This document shows, one piece after another, positions 1-11,017 of a DNA stretch of 64,000 nucleotides; position 1 is the first letter of the stretch, and the number at the start of each line of letters is the position of its first letter. Source of the DNA: Epithemia pelagica (lineage: Eukaryota > Bacillariophyta > Bacillariophyceae > Surirellales > Surirellaceae). Under the pieces are notes generated by a model. That model was not told the origin of the DNA. It saw only the letters and a program-made list of their open reading frames with translations, and made no database searches. The translations under genes and the position numbers were made by a program. The stretch spans positions 2,108,001 to 2,172,000 of the forward strand of contig OX337237.1 in the NCBI GenBank assembly GCA_946965045.2. Direction: 5' to 3'.

Positions 1-864
1 ATGGCACAATCCTTTGTAAACCCCTTGAAACCCGGTGAGTACCAAGACATGATGGACATGATCCATGTCGATGAAAAGTGGTTTTTTGTGACGAAAGATG
101 CACAGCGCTTTATCTTGACCGACGATGAAGAGGATCCACAGAGGACATGCAAACACAAGAGCCACATCACAAAGGTAATGTTCTTTTGTGCTGTGGCTCG
201 TCCTCGCTTTATTCCAGCTATGAATCAATGGTGGGATGGTAAACTGGGCATCTGGCCCATTGGTGAGTGGGTCCCTGCGAAGAGGAGCAGCGTCAACAGG
301 GAAAAGGGGACTATGGTATGGAAGAACATTACTGTTAACAGAGAGGTCTACAGGGATTTACTTGTGGAAAAACTAATGCCAGCAATATTGGAGAAGTGGC
401 CACAAGCAGACAGAAACAAGAGAACCATAAGGATTCAACAGGATGGCGCCAAGTCCCATATCAAGGATGGAGACATGTACTTTGTGGAGTTCCTGAGATC
501 CATGAAAGAGTTGGGAGTGAGGGCAGAGTTCTTTACACAAGCTCCCAACAGCCCAGACACAAACATTTGTGATCTGGGCTTTTTCAGGGCTATCCAGAGT
601 CATGGTTTGATTGTTGGGTCGAGCGAGGCACAGCTGCTTGAATCTGTACAGAATGCTTTTGATTCCTATCCAAGAGACAGACTAAACCACACATGGCTCA
701 CCCTCCAATCTTGCTTCAATGAAATCATTAAAGCAGGAGGAGGGAATGACTACAAAATACCCCACATGAATAAACAGGGGCTGGAGAGGAGAGGGGAGCT
801 TCCCCATGTGCTGCCAGTTGCAGACGACCTCTGCAGCCCTACAAGCAGCAATCTGCAAGACTAG
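1..864 (+). CDS. mariner-like (Tc1/mariner) transposase, 5' part outside window
   Basis: DDE transposase that would cut and paste a mariner-type DNA transposon. The reading frame is open from base 1 and the first ATG is base 1, so the N-terminal helix-turn-helix half is probably beyond the window edge; plant mariner transposases are longer than the 287 residues seen. The catalytic core is intact: HVDEKWF with Asp24, QQDGAKSH with Asp148, and a motif PDTNICDLGFF with Asp186 and Asp191. Asp148 to Asp191 leaves 42 residues between, close to the DD39D spacing of plant mariner-like elements. HVDEKWFF and the DPQRTCKHKSH stretch are typical of that group. No terminal inverted repeat is recognisable after the stop. 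Whether the element is still complete cannot be judged here. Confidence 0.85.
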   Translation: MAQSFVNPLKPGEYQDMMDMIHVDEKWFFVTKDAQRFILTDDEEDPQRTCKHKSHITKVMFFCAVARPRFIPAMNQWWDGKLGIWPIGEWVPAKRSSVNREKGTMVWKNITVNREVYRDLLVEKLMPAILEKWPQADRNKRTIRIQQDGAKSHIKDGDMYFVEFLRSMKELGVRAEFFTQAPNSPDTNICDLGFFRAIQSHGLIVGSSEAQLLESVQNAFDSYPRDRLNHTWLTLQSCFNEIIKAGGGNDYKIPHMNKQGLERRGELPHVLPVADDLCSPTSSNLQD

Positions 865-3297
865 ACATTAATAGACTAGTCAAATGAATACCTGGTCGAC
901 CTCCACTGAACCAGGAGGCGACCAGGGGCCACGGCCAATGATCGTCACCCTAGTAGGAGTAGGATCATTGTGTGTGTTGTGTCGTTGTTCCTGCCATTCG
1001 TGATTTTTCAGTGTTGGTGGTGGGAGATGAGTGAGGTCTTGTACCGTTGGGGAGTGACGATTGAAGGGCTGGATAGATTTTTTAGCACGTGTCACGGTGA
1101 ATGTTCATCTCCAAAATTCGACTCCGAATGAGCCGGCCATCCTCCTGTAGAAATGTACCAGGGCCTACGAGAGCTTTTTGTGCGACTACTATGACTAAAA
1201 AAACTTGTTGCAATAATTTTGGGCAGGAGGGAGTAGGAACCGAATAGATACGTGGGACCTATTGTACTCAATCCTAGCTACCAAGAGATTGCTGCTTTCC
1301 TACCAAAACCAATTGGTGACAATCACCAGAATCTAGGTCCGGATCTATTCCTCCCTCTTCTGAGCGTAGCTAGCGGTCTACTAGATAGCATAGCTACTCA
1401 CTACTCATACAACCACCCGGATGTGATTCGGATGATGGGCAGAAGACTATGTCATTCATGACTGAATCCAAGACTCAGATCCAATTTGCGATGGATACTC
1501 CAATGGAGTCGACTTGGACTCCAGAGATACTAAGGGGTAACTATGATGGCAACCAAACTGGAGTCAACATGGATCATACTTGATGCAATCAAGTAGGAAC
1601 CTAATAGATGCGTGGGACCTATTGTACTCAATCCTGGCTACCAAGAGATTGCTGCTTTCCTACCAAAACCAATTGGTGACAATCACCAGAATCTAGGTCC
1701 GGATCTACTCCTCCCTCTTCTGAGCGTAGCTAGCGGTCTACTCTAGATAGCATAGCTACTCACTACTCATACAACCACCCGGATGTGATTCGGATGATGG
1801 GCAGAAGACTATGTCATTCATGACTGAATCCAAGACTCAGATCCAATTTGCGATGGATACTCCAATGGAGTCGACTTGGACTCCAGAGATACTACAAGGG
1901 GTAGCTATGATGGCAACCAAACTGGAGTCGACATGGATGATACTTGATGCAATCAAGTAGGAGTAAGAACCTAATAGATGCGTGGGACCTATTGTACTCA
2001 ATCCTAGCTACTGAGAGATAGCACAAGTCTGGGTCTTCAGCTTCTATGTTTGGCTAGGTGTTAGTGACATAGTTGCTACTCTGCCTACTAGAGGGCGTGG
2101 GGAGATGTTTCGTGGGTTGGTTCGTTGGGCGTGATTCTGACGTGGAACAGCGTGGTGAAATGGTTTTTATTTAATGGATTGATAAAACAATGGATGACCG
2201 TTCTTCGATCATTCTTTTTCTTCGGGGTTGGATGGTTTTGAATAGGGGTTGGCCCGGCGTTTTTTGCCTAACGTGGGAAGGTTTTGGTGTAAAGTACTGA
2301 ATTTCGACTCTTGAGCTAAAAAATTTTTTTCTAGTCTTTGATGTTTTTCCACCCCCAGACCCCCTTAGCCTGCCGGCTTACCCGACACGTTCATTCTGAA
2401 CTCAGTCGAATACCTATAACTTGTGCGAATACTCATACAACGAAGAAATAAAATGCAAAACCAGACGCATACGGCTACCAGAACCAGGGGCTGATTCATA
2501 ATCGCGCTACTCCGAGGTCTTCAGTCTGGATGGAGATATTCGGTCCTGCTGGTCTGGCCCGCATTCTACCTAGTATACCCCAATGTGCTGCGCTCTACAA
2601 AATTCATTTGGAGACCATAGACCATGACAAGTCGATGGAGACTCTTCACATCACTTCAGCATGTTTGCCAGTTGCCAGTGCAAATTTGCATTCCATTTGG
2701 TACCTTTTCTTGTGACCAAGCAATTAGGATGAAAGACCAAAAGGTCCATAGCAGTAAAACGCAGTCCGATGACAAATTCAGGAACTCCGTAGTAGGAGTA
2801 ACGCTGTACCTTGCAGTCTCCTGCCCACAACAAGAACATCAAGGTTTCTTAGCTGAGAGTGTCAGTGAAATTCATTTCTTGAATCTAGACAGGAATTTTG
2901 CCATTCAACATTCAACACCAACTTTCCAACTAAAATAATTTCATCTGACGACAAGGGACGAGGCAAGTTGCTACCACGCTGGTATTTGGTCATGCAAACA
3001 GCGAGTTTAGAGTTCTTTGCTCGCGCAAACGCACATATCAATCATGAGTCATGAGTCATGAAAACTCCAGCTATTATCTACACAATACAACATACAACAC
3101 GTGCTCGAGAGTTCTCAGCACGTCACATACCGTCAGCCTGACCAGACGAAAATGTGACGAAGATGACGCAATTCCATTATGACACGAGGACGAGGACAAC
3201 TCTAATCTCTAGCTAGAGGAGTAGGACTGTACTCCTACTACGACAGCATCTCGCACACTCCGTACTCCTATTTGAAAGACTACAGATTGACATCCCG
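865..3297. other. repeat-rich intergenic region
   Basis: There is no convincing gene. The first 350 bp follow the mariner transposase. Bases 1231-2035 hold a large tandem repeat (separate entry). Bases 2040-3200 contain only short unrelated ORFs with no family resemblance. Just before the next gene (3205-3270) several GAGTAC/GTACTCC motifs occur. Confidence 0.6.
1231..2035. repeat. about 360-bp tandem repeat, two copies plus a partial third
   Basis: The segment beginning near 1231 recurs near 1591 and again, for about 60 bp, near 1957. The anchor CGTGGGACCT lies at 1251, 1611 and 1981, so the periods are 360 and 370 bp. Copies 1 and 2 are nearly identical over their whole length, with small indels such as TCTA inserted near 1743 and ACA near 1894. 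Each unit contains the short palindrome ACCAATTGGT. The unit encodes nothing recognisable. The high identity suggests a recent duplication. Confidence 0.9.
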
Positions 3298-5217
3298 ATG
3301 GTGTCCAACGTCACGTCAGAGGCAGACATCCTCAGGGGTGACGTGACGTCGGCGGACCTCGGCTTGAGGCAACGCGACAACGACAACGACAAACATGTAA
3401 GGTGTTCAATTGTCGAGTCGAGAATCGAGAGACAAGTAATGAATCATGACAAGAACCACGATGACGGAGATGAAAAGTCAAATACGTTGTTGCAAGACAC
3501 CGACGACAGCGATCACTCACAAGCGAGGAACCCAAGCCGACTGAACAACAAAATATCATGGGTTGATTCCCTCTCAAATCGATTAAGACGATTGCTTTCG
3601 TCGTTGACATACAATAATGAATCGCGACAAAGGATAATGCTTTATTTTTCTCTTGTTGTAATATCCTTCATTGGATATCGAAAGAGAAAGCATTTGATAG
3701 AGCTTTGGAAGGAAGGCGGCCGATTTTTGTCCTCGTTGTCGTCATCGTCGTCGCTGCCAGATCATCGTCGATTAGCAATCGAAGCTCCTTTATCTACCCT
3801 TCTCCGTGCCATATCAAACGGATCGGTGAAACAAGCATTGGTGGGAAGTCGAGTGGTGTATTACTATCTGAATGGAGGGCTTTCGTCAGACACAACGGAG
3901 AAGGGATGGAAGCAGTCCACGTTACCGGGCAACAATACGCTGATGCACGCACGTATTCTTGAGAAACTTGCCCATTCTTCCCCAGAGACCAATGTCTCGC
4001 TCGTAAAAGAATCTCCTTCCCTGCTCAATCAATTGTCCACGCCATTCTTTGCCTCTCTTCCGTTTATCTATCTGGCTTTGCTGTATCGAATGATCCAAAG
4101 ACTTCACAAGAATTCCAATGATCACTCTGATGTCTTTCATGAAAGTACAAAGTCGAGCAGTAGAACCACCACATTTGAGCATGTCGGAGGTTTGGAAGAA
4201 ATATTATTGGAATTGAAGCAAGTCGTCGACTTTTGTCAATATCCAGAACGATATCGTGTTTTGGGAGCTCGTCCTCCTCGAGGCATTCTACTTTATGGAA
4301 AATCGGGCACAGGTAAAACTCTCTTGGCCAAAGCATTGGCGGGGGAAGCCTCCCTTGCAACATCCCCGGATGTCTCCACTAAGCCAGAATCTTCGGCGAC
4401 AACGACGGTCTCAGCTATAGATTCATTCACTGTGTGCTCCGCTTCGGAATTTGTCGAGGTGTATGTTGGACGAGGCGCAGCACGAATTCGAGCTCTCTTT
4501 TCTCTGGCGCGGAAACGGGCATTACAGAACTACAAACAAAAACTTCATGGCTATAGCTCTTCGTCTCCCCTCTCTTGGATCCTTCCACGAGCTCAGGTTA
4601 AAACAGACGGGAATGTGGCCATGCGAAAACCAACGGCACTCATCTTCATAGACGAATTGGATGCGGTAGCCAAGACGCGATCAAACAACACTGGCGGAAC
4701 TGGTTTGTTTCTTGGCAGTACGAACGACGAACGTGAGCAAACCCTCAATCAACTCTTGACAGAAATGGATGGATTTTCGACAAATGATGACGTTTTGGTC
4801 ATTGTTCTAGCGGCCACCAATCGCATTCAGGTGTTGGATCCAGCGATTTTGCGTCGATTCGAACGCCAACTGCATGTAGGATATCCAAACTTGGAAGGAA
4901 GATGCGAGATACTGAAGATTCATGCCCGTCATTTGAAGTTTTCGGAAACGAACAATGAATCCCCAGGCAGAGACAGCGAACTGCCGACAATCGATTGGAT
5001 GCGCCTTGCGGGATCTTGTCAAGGCATGACAGGAGCTGATTTGCAGACAGTGGTCAATGATGCTTCACTTTTGGCTCTGAGGCAACCATCAGGACCATCC
5101 TCTAAGCTGAGTGAAAAGAACTTCCGTGGTGAAGTTATGGTTACAATGGATCACTTTGAACAAGCCATTGCGTCTTTACAACAAAGCAAAGCAAGAAATA
5201 GACTTTCGAAGACATGA
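3298..5217 (+). CDS. FtsH-like AAA+ ATPase without protease domain
   Basis: A 639-residue AAA+ ATPase. The first 250 residues are low-complexity and charged, with two likely membrane segments (about 115-130, LYFSLVVISFIGY, and about 250-262, LPFIYLALLY). The ATPase module starts at FEHVGGLEE and has Walker A GKSGTGKT (334-341), Walker B ALIFIDELD with Asp452 and Glu453, an arginine-finger region ILRRFERQ (517-524), and the GMTGADLQTVVNDA lid helix. The spacing and the GGLEEILLELKQVVDF start resemble FtsH/YME1. The frame ends about 120 residues after the arginine-finger region with no HExxH zinc-protease site. That is the arrangement of inactive FtsHi-type proteins, although it could also be a distinct AAA branch. 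A serine/threonine-rich insert (about 350-378) separates Walker A from the following strand. Start ATG at 3298; no intron needed. Confidence 0.85.
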   Translation: MVSNVTSEADILRGDVTSADLGLRQRDNDNDKHVRCSIVESRIERQVMNHDKNHDDGDEKSNTLLQDTDDSDHSQARNPSRLNNKISWVDSLSNRLRRLLSSLTYNNESRQRIMLYFSLVVISFIGYRKRKHLIELWKEGGRFLSSLSSSSSLPDHRRLAIEAPLSTLLRAISNGSVKQALVGSRVVYYYLNGGLSSDTTEKGWKQSTLPGNNTLMHARILEKLAHSSPETNVSLVKESPSLLNQLSTPFFASLPFIYLALLYRMIQRLHKNSNDHSDVFHESTKSSSRTTTFEHVGGLEEILLELKQVVDFCQYPERYRVLGARPPRGILLYGKSGTGKTLLAKALAGEASLATSPDVSTKPESSATTTVSAIDSFTVCSASEFVEVYVGRGAARIRALFSLARKRALQNYKQKLHGYSSSSPLSWILPRAQVKTDGNVAMRKPTALIFIDELDAVAKTRSNNTGGTGLFLGSTNDEREQTLNQLLTEMDGFSTNDDVLVIVLAATNRIQVLDPAILRRFERQLHVGYPNLEGRCEILKIHARHLKFSETNNESPGRDSELPTIDWMRLAGSCQGMTGADLQTVVNDASLLALRQPSGPSSKLSEKNFRGEVMVTMDHFEQAIASLQQSKARNRLSKT

Positions 5218-5457
5218 TTTGTAGAACTTGCATATTCTCATCAACATACCACCCACGGATGGCAAATTGGTCATCTACTCTTGGACGAGATGTAGAACTG
5301 CAGTCTTACCAATTGATTCTGGTCACAGGAATATAGTTGAACTCTCCCTTGGGCGTAGTCGCTGTACTATCAACATGGTTCTGAAGTAAGTTTTAGACAC
5401 CTAGCATCAGTCGTTCTTCGTGGAGACTTCACCTGAACACGTTCAGATCCAAATATC

Positions 5458-6948
5458 TTAAAAACGCTTCTCATAGAAAAGATTCTCCAACACTTCATTC
5501 TTGCTGTCACGAAGTTCAAATCGAAGTGGCAAGAAATAATCGGAGATGCCTGCTGGGGTATTGATTTGTATACCTCCTAGAAGAGCAATTTTCTTGTTGC
5601 CCGCGTTTGCGGCTCCCTTCTCCAAGATCTTTTGAATCAAATTATCAACCGGCTCAAAGATTGAATAAGGAAGCTCAATCATGGGATCAGCTGCATTAGC
5701 CAATCTCTGGGCATAAGGGAGAAGTACGCTACCAACGTAGAGTTGTTGGGCGTCAACGTTTTGTGTAGGTGCAGCGGCTTCTTTTACCTCACCCTTGTAG
5801 ACAGAGTTCACGTATCGAGAAGCAGCGACTGCGCTTCCACAGCACGTTCCGCCCTTTTCTTTTCCTCGCCGGTTGACCGTACCGACCTTTGCGTCCCAGT
5901 CGACACCAACATGCGGCCCATAGATCACCAAACAAGATCCACCGTCGGGTACGTGACTCACCATGGCACCAAAAGACGTCACACCTCCTGAAGTTTGAAA
6001 CATGGGTGTCAACAGTGTAAGTATTGCAACAAGCCTCTGTATTTTTCAATTTCAAGAGTAACGACATACCAAATGGAAAGCCGGCCAATCCACCCATGTT
6101 GAAGGGTTGTCCATAAATTTTCCCAATATCTTCCTCAAGTGGCCGGTTCACTTCGTCACAGCAAAACGATGTGGCGACAAGCGTGTTTTTCTCAGTGTAG
6201 CCGTATCGCGACAATGCACTTTGAATTTTGCCGACAAGTTCTTGATTCGATTGAGCTCCTGGAAAAGCTGATTTCACTTTTGCAACAACCGACTGACAAA
6301 CCCAAAATCACATCTGAGGGATGAACCAATTGAAACGAACAAATTTCAATGTTCGGGAAGACTTACAGGGGCACGAGAGTCGAGAATTGGAGAGGGAGCG
6401 GGTATGGACTCGGTACTTTTCGAAGCAAAGGAAGCGGCAGAACCAGCAACTCCAGCGAGAATGCCACCGAGTGAATCGCGGCGATTGCTGTCCAATGCAC
6501 CAACGACAAGACCTCCAAAGGTTCCAGCAGCAGCTGAGGTTGCAATTGCCTCGAGGAGTCCAGGACCTCCACCTTGCTTAGAAATGATTTGGTCATACTC
6601 CTGTTGATTCAATTTTGATTGTGTTACGAGATTGCTCAAATATTGTCGAAACTCCGATAGCCTTGTACCAAGTTGATCTCTAGTCCCATCGGCAAAAGCA
6701 GAAGGTGTTGCCGCAGCGACTGATCCCGGAGACCGGTTGAATAAATCCTCAATCTGAGCAATTTGAAGCTTCAAGGCCTCGATCTCAGCCTGGTTCCGCG
6801 CTTCTGCCGATCGAATGGCAGAAGCTTTGTCCGCGAGAGTGTTTGCCATGTGGAGCAAAGTCGACTTGCGATGGCTTACATGAGGCGCATGAAAGGCGCC
6901 ACATGTGCCGATTAACGCTTGAAGGATAGCCAACACCGAGATCTTCAT
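5458..6948 (-). CDS. LCIB/C-type (theta) carbonic anhydrase, plastid-targeted
   Basis: Spliced gene: exons 6948-6367, 6292-6070 and 5987-5458 (minus strand), introns of 74 and 82 bp with GTAAGT/CAG and GTATGT/CAG borders, giving 444 residues. The family interconverts CO2 and bicarbonate in the carbon-concentrating mechanism. The LCIB core is clear: FPGAQSNQELV (204-214), TSFCCDEVNR, MGGLAGFPFG, SHVPDGG and CCGSAVAA. By alignment with the family, the zinc ligands should be Cys238, His280 and Cys318, with Asp240 and Arg244 close by. ATG 6948 was chosen over the longer open frame because it begins a signal peptide (MKISVLAILQALIGTCG) ending at A18-F19, the phenylalanine cleavage motif of diatom plastid precursors. 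Residues 35-150 form a helical region absent from the shortest homologues. Location in pyrenoid or stroma cannot be told. Confidence 0.92.
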
Positions 6949-7665
6949 GGTTTTTCTGGGTAAAGGTTCTTCAATCAACGACTGTTGTTTGTCGTTGACA
7001 AAGGTAGAAGAGCGATTTGTGGTCGAATTTCGAATTCTCCACATCGAAATACGTCACACCCGAAATGATGCACGTATTGTACGTTCCGTTATAATAGTGT
7101 AGAAGCTAGGAGTCACAGAGGGCGCTTCTGCGAAAGGTAGTATTCATAGGCTGTAGGTAGCTCTCGATACGGATATAGGAGAGTAGCTAGAAATACCCTC
7201 TACAAAGAGACGATCCGACTCTTGGACGCATTCCATTTGCTTGGTTGAAGTGACGTTCAGCTGAGGGCCGAAGATTCAGGCTTTGATCACCTGCAGGAAC
7301 CGAAACAGCTTCTGACCCGGAAGCCGAAAGCCGACATGTCGAATCCACAGCGCGGCTTTTCGTAGGACTCTCTTTTCCATACGGAAGGAAATGTACAACT
7401 CGATCTTCGCGAGAGTTACAATGTTGCGAAGTGCGAGAAGTTCCAGCTGGGTTCACCTTCTCAAGTCGTTCCTTCGACCATGCTGTCCTTTGAAGATGCA
7501 TTTCTTGCGTCGCCTCCGTCATTCAGACATACATACTTTTCTGGATCCGTGTTTATGCTTCATCCTCTACGCGTTTATTCCCTTCTTTTTACCTTTTTCA
7601 CTTTCTTTTTCATTTTTGCAGGGTTTTGACTATCGACCAACGAGGGGCGTGGATCATGCAACCCA
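6949..7665. other. intergenic region upstream of the LCIB gene
   Basis: This 0.7-kb stretch separates the LCIB start from the 3' end of the lysine-rich gene, both on the minus strand, so it should hold the LCIB promoter. A 111-codon minus-strand frame at 7187-7522 has no family resemblance and is not called. No motif was recognised with confidence. Confidence 0.5.
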
Positions 7666-8648
7666 TCAGATCCGCCTTTTGAAGACGACTCTTTGTCTTT
7701 TCGCTTTCTTCGTTTTGTCCAGTGCTGGTGTTGATTCAGTGGTAGTTTTGTCCTCCCATCCATCGGCATTGCTACGTACGTGTTTCTTCTTCCTGAATCC
7801 ATCTTTATCCTTTGGTTCGATGTCATTACTATCCTTGCTTTTCGACGATTTCTTTGAAGCAGATTGTTGAGAAGAGTCCGAAACAACGTTATCATTACTT
7901 CCACCATTCTGCTCGTCCCTCTTTCGTTTCTTCTTTCTCTTCTTGTCAATACGAGCTGTTTCGAGACAAGAAGATCCATCTCCACTGGTCATCGGAACGA
8001 AAGTTTCCTCCGTGCGTGACTCCTTCCTATCTTGATTCTGAACGGATTTCCGCGGCACGTCGTTGGAGGGCAAAGAGGTTGAGGTCCAACAGCTGGTTTC
8101 TCCGAGTTTTGGTTACACTGCCTTACCTTTGATTCTTCTGTCAAGTTCTTTTTGTCCGTTCCATCTCTGTACTGTTTCTTCGCTTGCAGCTTTGCAAGTC
8201 GTTTCGCCTCCAGCTTGGCCTGCTTTTTAGCTGCCAACTTCTCAGCTTTTCGCTGGGATTTCTTCAAGGCTTTTCGTTCTTCTTTGCTGAGTTTCTGCGA
8301 CGTTGTTGTCGATTGAGTTGACAAAGTTTTCTTCGCTATTGAGCTGCTATTCTCCTCGTCAGAGCCATCGTCTTCGTTCTCTTGGTCTTCATCATCTGAA
8401 AAGTTCCTTTTAATAAAGCGACCATCACCATCGTTCGCGAGTCCGTCTTGTTGGTTGTTGTTGTACAGGGCCCCTTCCGGAACAAAGTTTGCGTACAGGG
8501 CATTGTTCGGTAATCCATAATCAATTTTGGTTGTTGTTCCATTTTTCTTTTGCCACGAATATTGTCGTGAAACACCTAGACCCCGTCTGCCACCACTCTG
8601 CAACTTCGACAATGTATCGTGCAACGCTTGTAATTTTGCATCTTCCAT
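7666..8648 (-). CDS. lysine-rich basic protein, probably nucleolar
   Basis: Spliced gene: exon 1 8648-8127, an 89-bp intron with AAAG/GTAAGG donor and TTCAG acceptor, exon 2 8037-7666; phase 0 on both sides, 297 residues. ATG 8648 (MEDAKLQALHDTLSKL) is the first ATG in frame. The start carries GRRGLGVSRQYSWQKK, a weak resemblance to a G-patch. An acidic run (DDEDQENEDDGSDEE) follows. Then come a long Lys/Ala-rich helix (KLAAKKQAKLEAKRLAKLQA) and a Lys/Ser-rich tail ending KRQRVVFKRR. Alternating acidic blocks and polybasic helices are typical of nucleolar ribosome-biogenesis factors. The function is inferred from composition only; no domain is certain. The 5' neighbour is Sec61 gamma, divergently arranged. 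Confidence 0.65.
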
Positions 8649-9414
8649 TGTGAACGGGTGTGCACTCTCACTCTCCGCTATTAGGCCATATGATAAACCA
8701 TCAACAAATTCAATAGAATCACAACACAAGAAAATTCAATGGCCGCAAACGCTAAAGGCCATTTGAATCAGGGACGGACGATCGACGGTCGGTTAGCGGT
8801 TATACCGTTACGGTTACGGTGTAGTCATTCACCGAACCCGTCGTTCGAAGGCCAGACGTGCACGGCCAACAAAGTTTCAGCGACCAACATCGGATCGGGT
8901 ATCGGTTACCGCACAATCACACAAGTGCGACGATCATAGAATCGCATTAGAAGAATACAAGAGTCTTCGCTTCTAAAAGCACCATACCAGAGGTGAGTGA
9001 GCAATGACACTGAAAGTAAAAGTCTTATGAAGTCAAGGGTCTTCAAAAGGGAGGATGTTTTTCAGGAAACAGTTTTCTTTCAATCGACAACGACAGGGTC
9101 ATCTTGAAAATGCCACGCGGCATTTGTCTCCAGTGCACGAAGGCAATCCATGTCTTCTCAACACAGTCTTTTCATTATCCTAAACGATACAAGTGGTCAT
9201 GAGGGCATCTCAAATTCAACGTCTGGTGCATTGTGCCGTTGTGGCTGATGATTCGATACAAAGTTGTCGTCATTTTCACAAACTGACATCAGGCGGATCG
9301 TTCCATTCAATTCATACGCCGCTCGTCTTCTCACTCTTTTAGTCTTTTCTTTCATTTATATTTACACCCTTCAGAAATCACTCAAGTTCATTTTCCAGCT
9401 AGGAAACTACCACA
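8649..9414. other. divergent intergenic region
   Basis: This region lies between the starts of the lysine-rich gene (minus) and Sec61 gamma (plus), so it should contain both promoters. Bases 8760-8880 carry repeated CGGTTA/GTTACGG-like short motifs (for example TTAGCGGTTATACCGTTACG). No coding frame of interest was found. Confidence 0.5.
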
Positions 9415-9645
9415 ATGCCCACTCCAACAGTTGAAAAGGAAGGATTCAATGAAGTCTTGGTGGAACCTTTGAAACAATTCGCCAAAGATTCCATGCATTT
9501 GGTCAAGAAATGCACGAAACCGGATCGGAAAGAGTTTATTTCCATTGCAAGGGCGACTGGAATTGGTTTCTGCATCATGGGATTTATTGGATTTTTTGTG
9601 AAACTCATACACATTCCTATTAACAACATCTTGGTAGGAAATTAA
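9415..9645 (+). CDS. SEC61G: Sec61 gamma subunit of the ER translocon (SecE homologue)
   Basis: A 76-residue, single-exon tail-anchored protein. Sec61 gamma clamps the Sec61 alpha channel in the ER membrane. The amphipathic helix [31 protein letters not shown] (11-41) is followed by the family signature [33 protein letters not shown], including the GF(I/C)..[17 protein letters not shown] core found from yeast to man. Length and layout match the family (about 68-80 residues). ATG 9415 follows CCACA. No homologue of this short gene is likely to be spurious, given the conserved final 35 residues. Confidence 0.95.
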   Translation: MPTPTVEKEGFNEVLVEPLKQFAKDSMHLVKKCTKPDRKEFISIARATGIGFCIMGFIGFFVKLIHIPINNILVGN

Positions 9646-10042
9646 TGTACCTATATTAACTTGAAGAGATGGTTCCAGATTTTGTAGTATTGTTCCATAA
9701 CCTATCTATTGGACTCTCATTTCCTTTACCAGCATTTCACTCCATTGAGCCAGCAACTGCTTTGCCATGCAGCTATGATAAGACGAAAAGCACTGTTAAC
9801 GCGTCGTTTATGCTTTATCAAGCCACCCTTTGAGCTTGCACTTTAATCGTTTCGCCGTGTTCCAAACAAATCGATATGGAGTGTCCGGAGAGGACCTTTT
9901 TCCACGACACTGAAGTCAATGGAAGGCTTCATTCAGAAGGAGTAAAGACAAGACATTGAGTGTTTGGAGTAAGAGGTTCTGAGGTCAAAAATCGTTCACT
10001 CAATCAAGTCTCCTTTTTAAAAATGGCATGCCGTCATGTGTA
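9646..10042. other. convergent intergenic region
   Basis: This is the shared 3' region of Sec61 gamma (plus) and the tetraspan gene (minus). No gene or repeat was seen. Confidence 0.5.
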
Positions 10043-11017
10043 CTACACGTTCGTTAGTTGCGGTTGATCCGAGTATCCGCCAGTGGGTCCGTATCCAGAA
10101 TTAACGGATGAATTGATTCCTCCTCCTCCTCTTTGGTTATTGGAGTGATCGGACCGAATTTCTGGAACTGTTGCATAGTCTCCCACAAACGCGTTTCCGG
10201 ACGCCGCCTGGGATGAACTTTGACCCGTTCCATACGCGTCCTCCACATTAACCTGTTGATATTGCGTGGAGCTACCACTGGAAAGCTCACTCTTGCCAAC
10301 CGAAAGCAATAGACAGCACCCAAAATTGCACCAAAACGACAAGCCAGCCCAAAACCAAACAGCTCCTATGCTACCTGAATGCTCATTGCATAAAACAAGA
10401 AAATCCATGGGGGCAAAGGTCATATTCATGTTGCCTGCTTGTTGTTGCTGGTCATTGGTCAGCGCTTCGCCTGGAGGTGTTGGAGGGACATCCGACGAGT
10501 TCGTGTTTGAACCTGGGGGTGGCGGTGGTTGATCTGGTGGGTTTTGTTCCAGCACGTCTTCGAACAAGGAGCGAGCGTGGTGCACGTGGAATGGGTCGCA
10601 CAGGTGCGAGGAATTGCGAAAGGCATGGGACACCATGAACGATAGGATGGCGGCTCCCACGGATAAACCAAATGCCAATCCAACCTTGAATTCTGTGGGG
10701 GCCAAGAACGATGCAACAGGAACACGGTGATTGTTTAGAATGAGCCATACCACGACTGTCTGACACACCAAAAGGAGGGATAAACTGGTCGTATTGAATC
10801 CAAGCGTGGGTAAGAAGGAGACTTGAAAGGAAGAAAAGAATAGCATGATATCAAAGAACAAGGCGAATGCCAAGACATGATTGAGAATCTTCGGAATGGA
10901 ATCCATGTGCGTAGCCATATAATTGGAGACAAAGGGTGGACAAACACCAAAAATCCCATGTGCCCGACCATTGTCCCCAAACTGACTGGTACGCGTTGAG
11001 GTGTACCGGGGCATCAT
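10043..11017 (-). CDS. four-span membrane protein with proline-rich luminal loop
   Basis: A 324-residue protein of unknown function with four likely membrane segments: about 45-65 (ILNHVLAFALFFDIMLFFSS), 76-93 (TTSLSLLLVCQTVVVWLI), 112-130 (KVGLAFGLSVGAAILSFMV) and 220-240 (GAVWFWAGLSFWCNFGCCLLL). A polar loop of about 90 residues between segments 3 and 4 contains polyproline (PPDQPPPPPGS), Asn/Gln-rich stretches and an LC..EHSG segment. The C-terminal 80 residues are Ser/Gln/Gly-rich with tyrosines (YQQVNVEDAYGTG, GGYSDQPQ). The layout recalls MARVEL/synaptogyrin-type vesicle proteins, but no signature residue allows assignment. ATG 11017 is the first of two adjacent ATGs. It is divergent from the PRPP synthetase gene. 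Confidence 0.75.
   Translation of the reverse strand: MMPRYTSTRTSQFGDNGRAHGIFGVCPPFVSNYMATHMDSIPKILNHVLAFALFFDIMLFFSSFQVSFLPTLGFNTTSLSLLLVCQTVVVWLILNNHRVPVASFLAPTEFKVGLAFGLSVGAAILSFMVSHAFRNSSHLCDPFHVHHARSLFEDVLEQNPPDQPPPPPGSNTNSSDVPPTPPGEALTNDQQQQAGNMNMTFAPMDFLVLCNEHSGSIGAVWFWAGLSFWCNFGCCLLLSVGKSELSSGSSTQYQQVNVEDAYGTGQSSSQAASGNAFVGDYATVPEIRSDHSNNQRGGGGINSSVNSGYGPTGGYSDQPQLTNV

Noticed and set aside
7187-7522. 111-codon minus-strand frame
   Set aside because: No family resemblance, composition like shadow frames, no splice link to the neighbouring genes.
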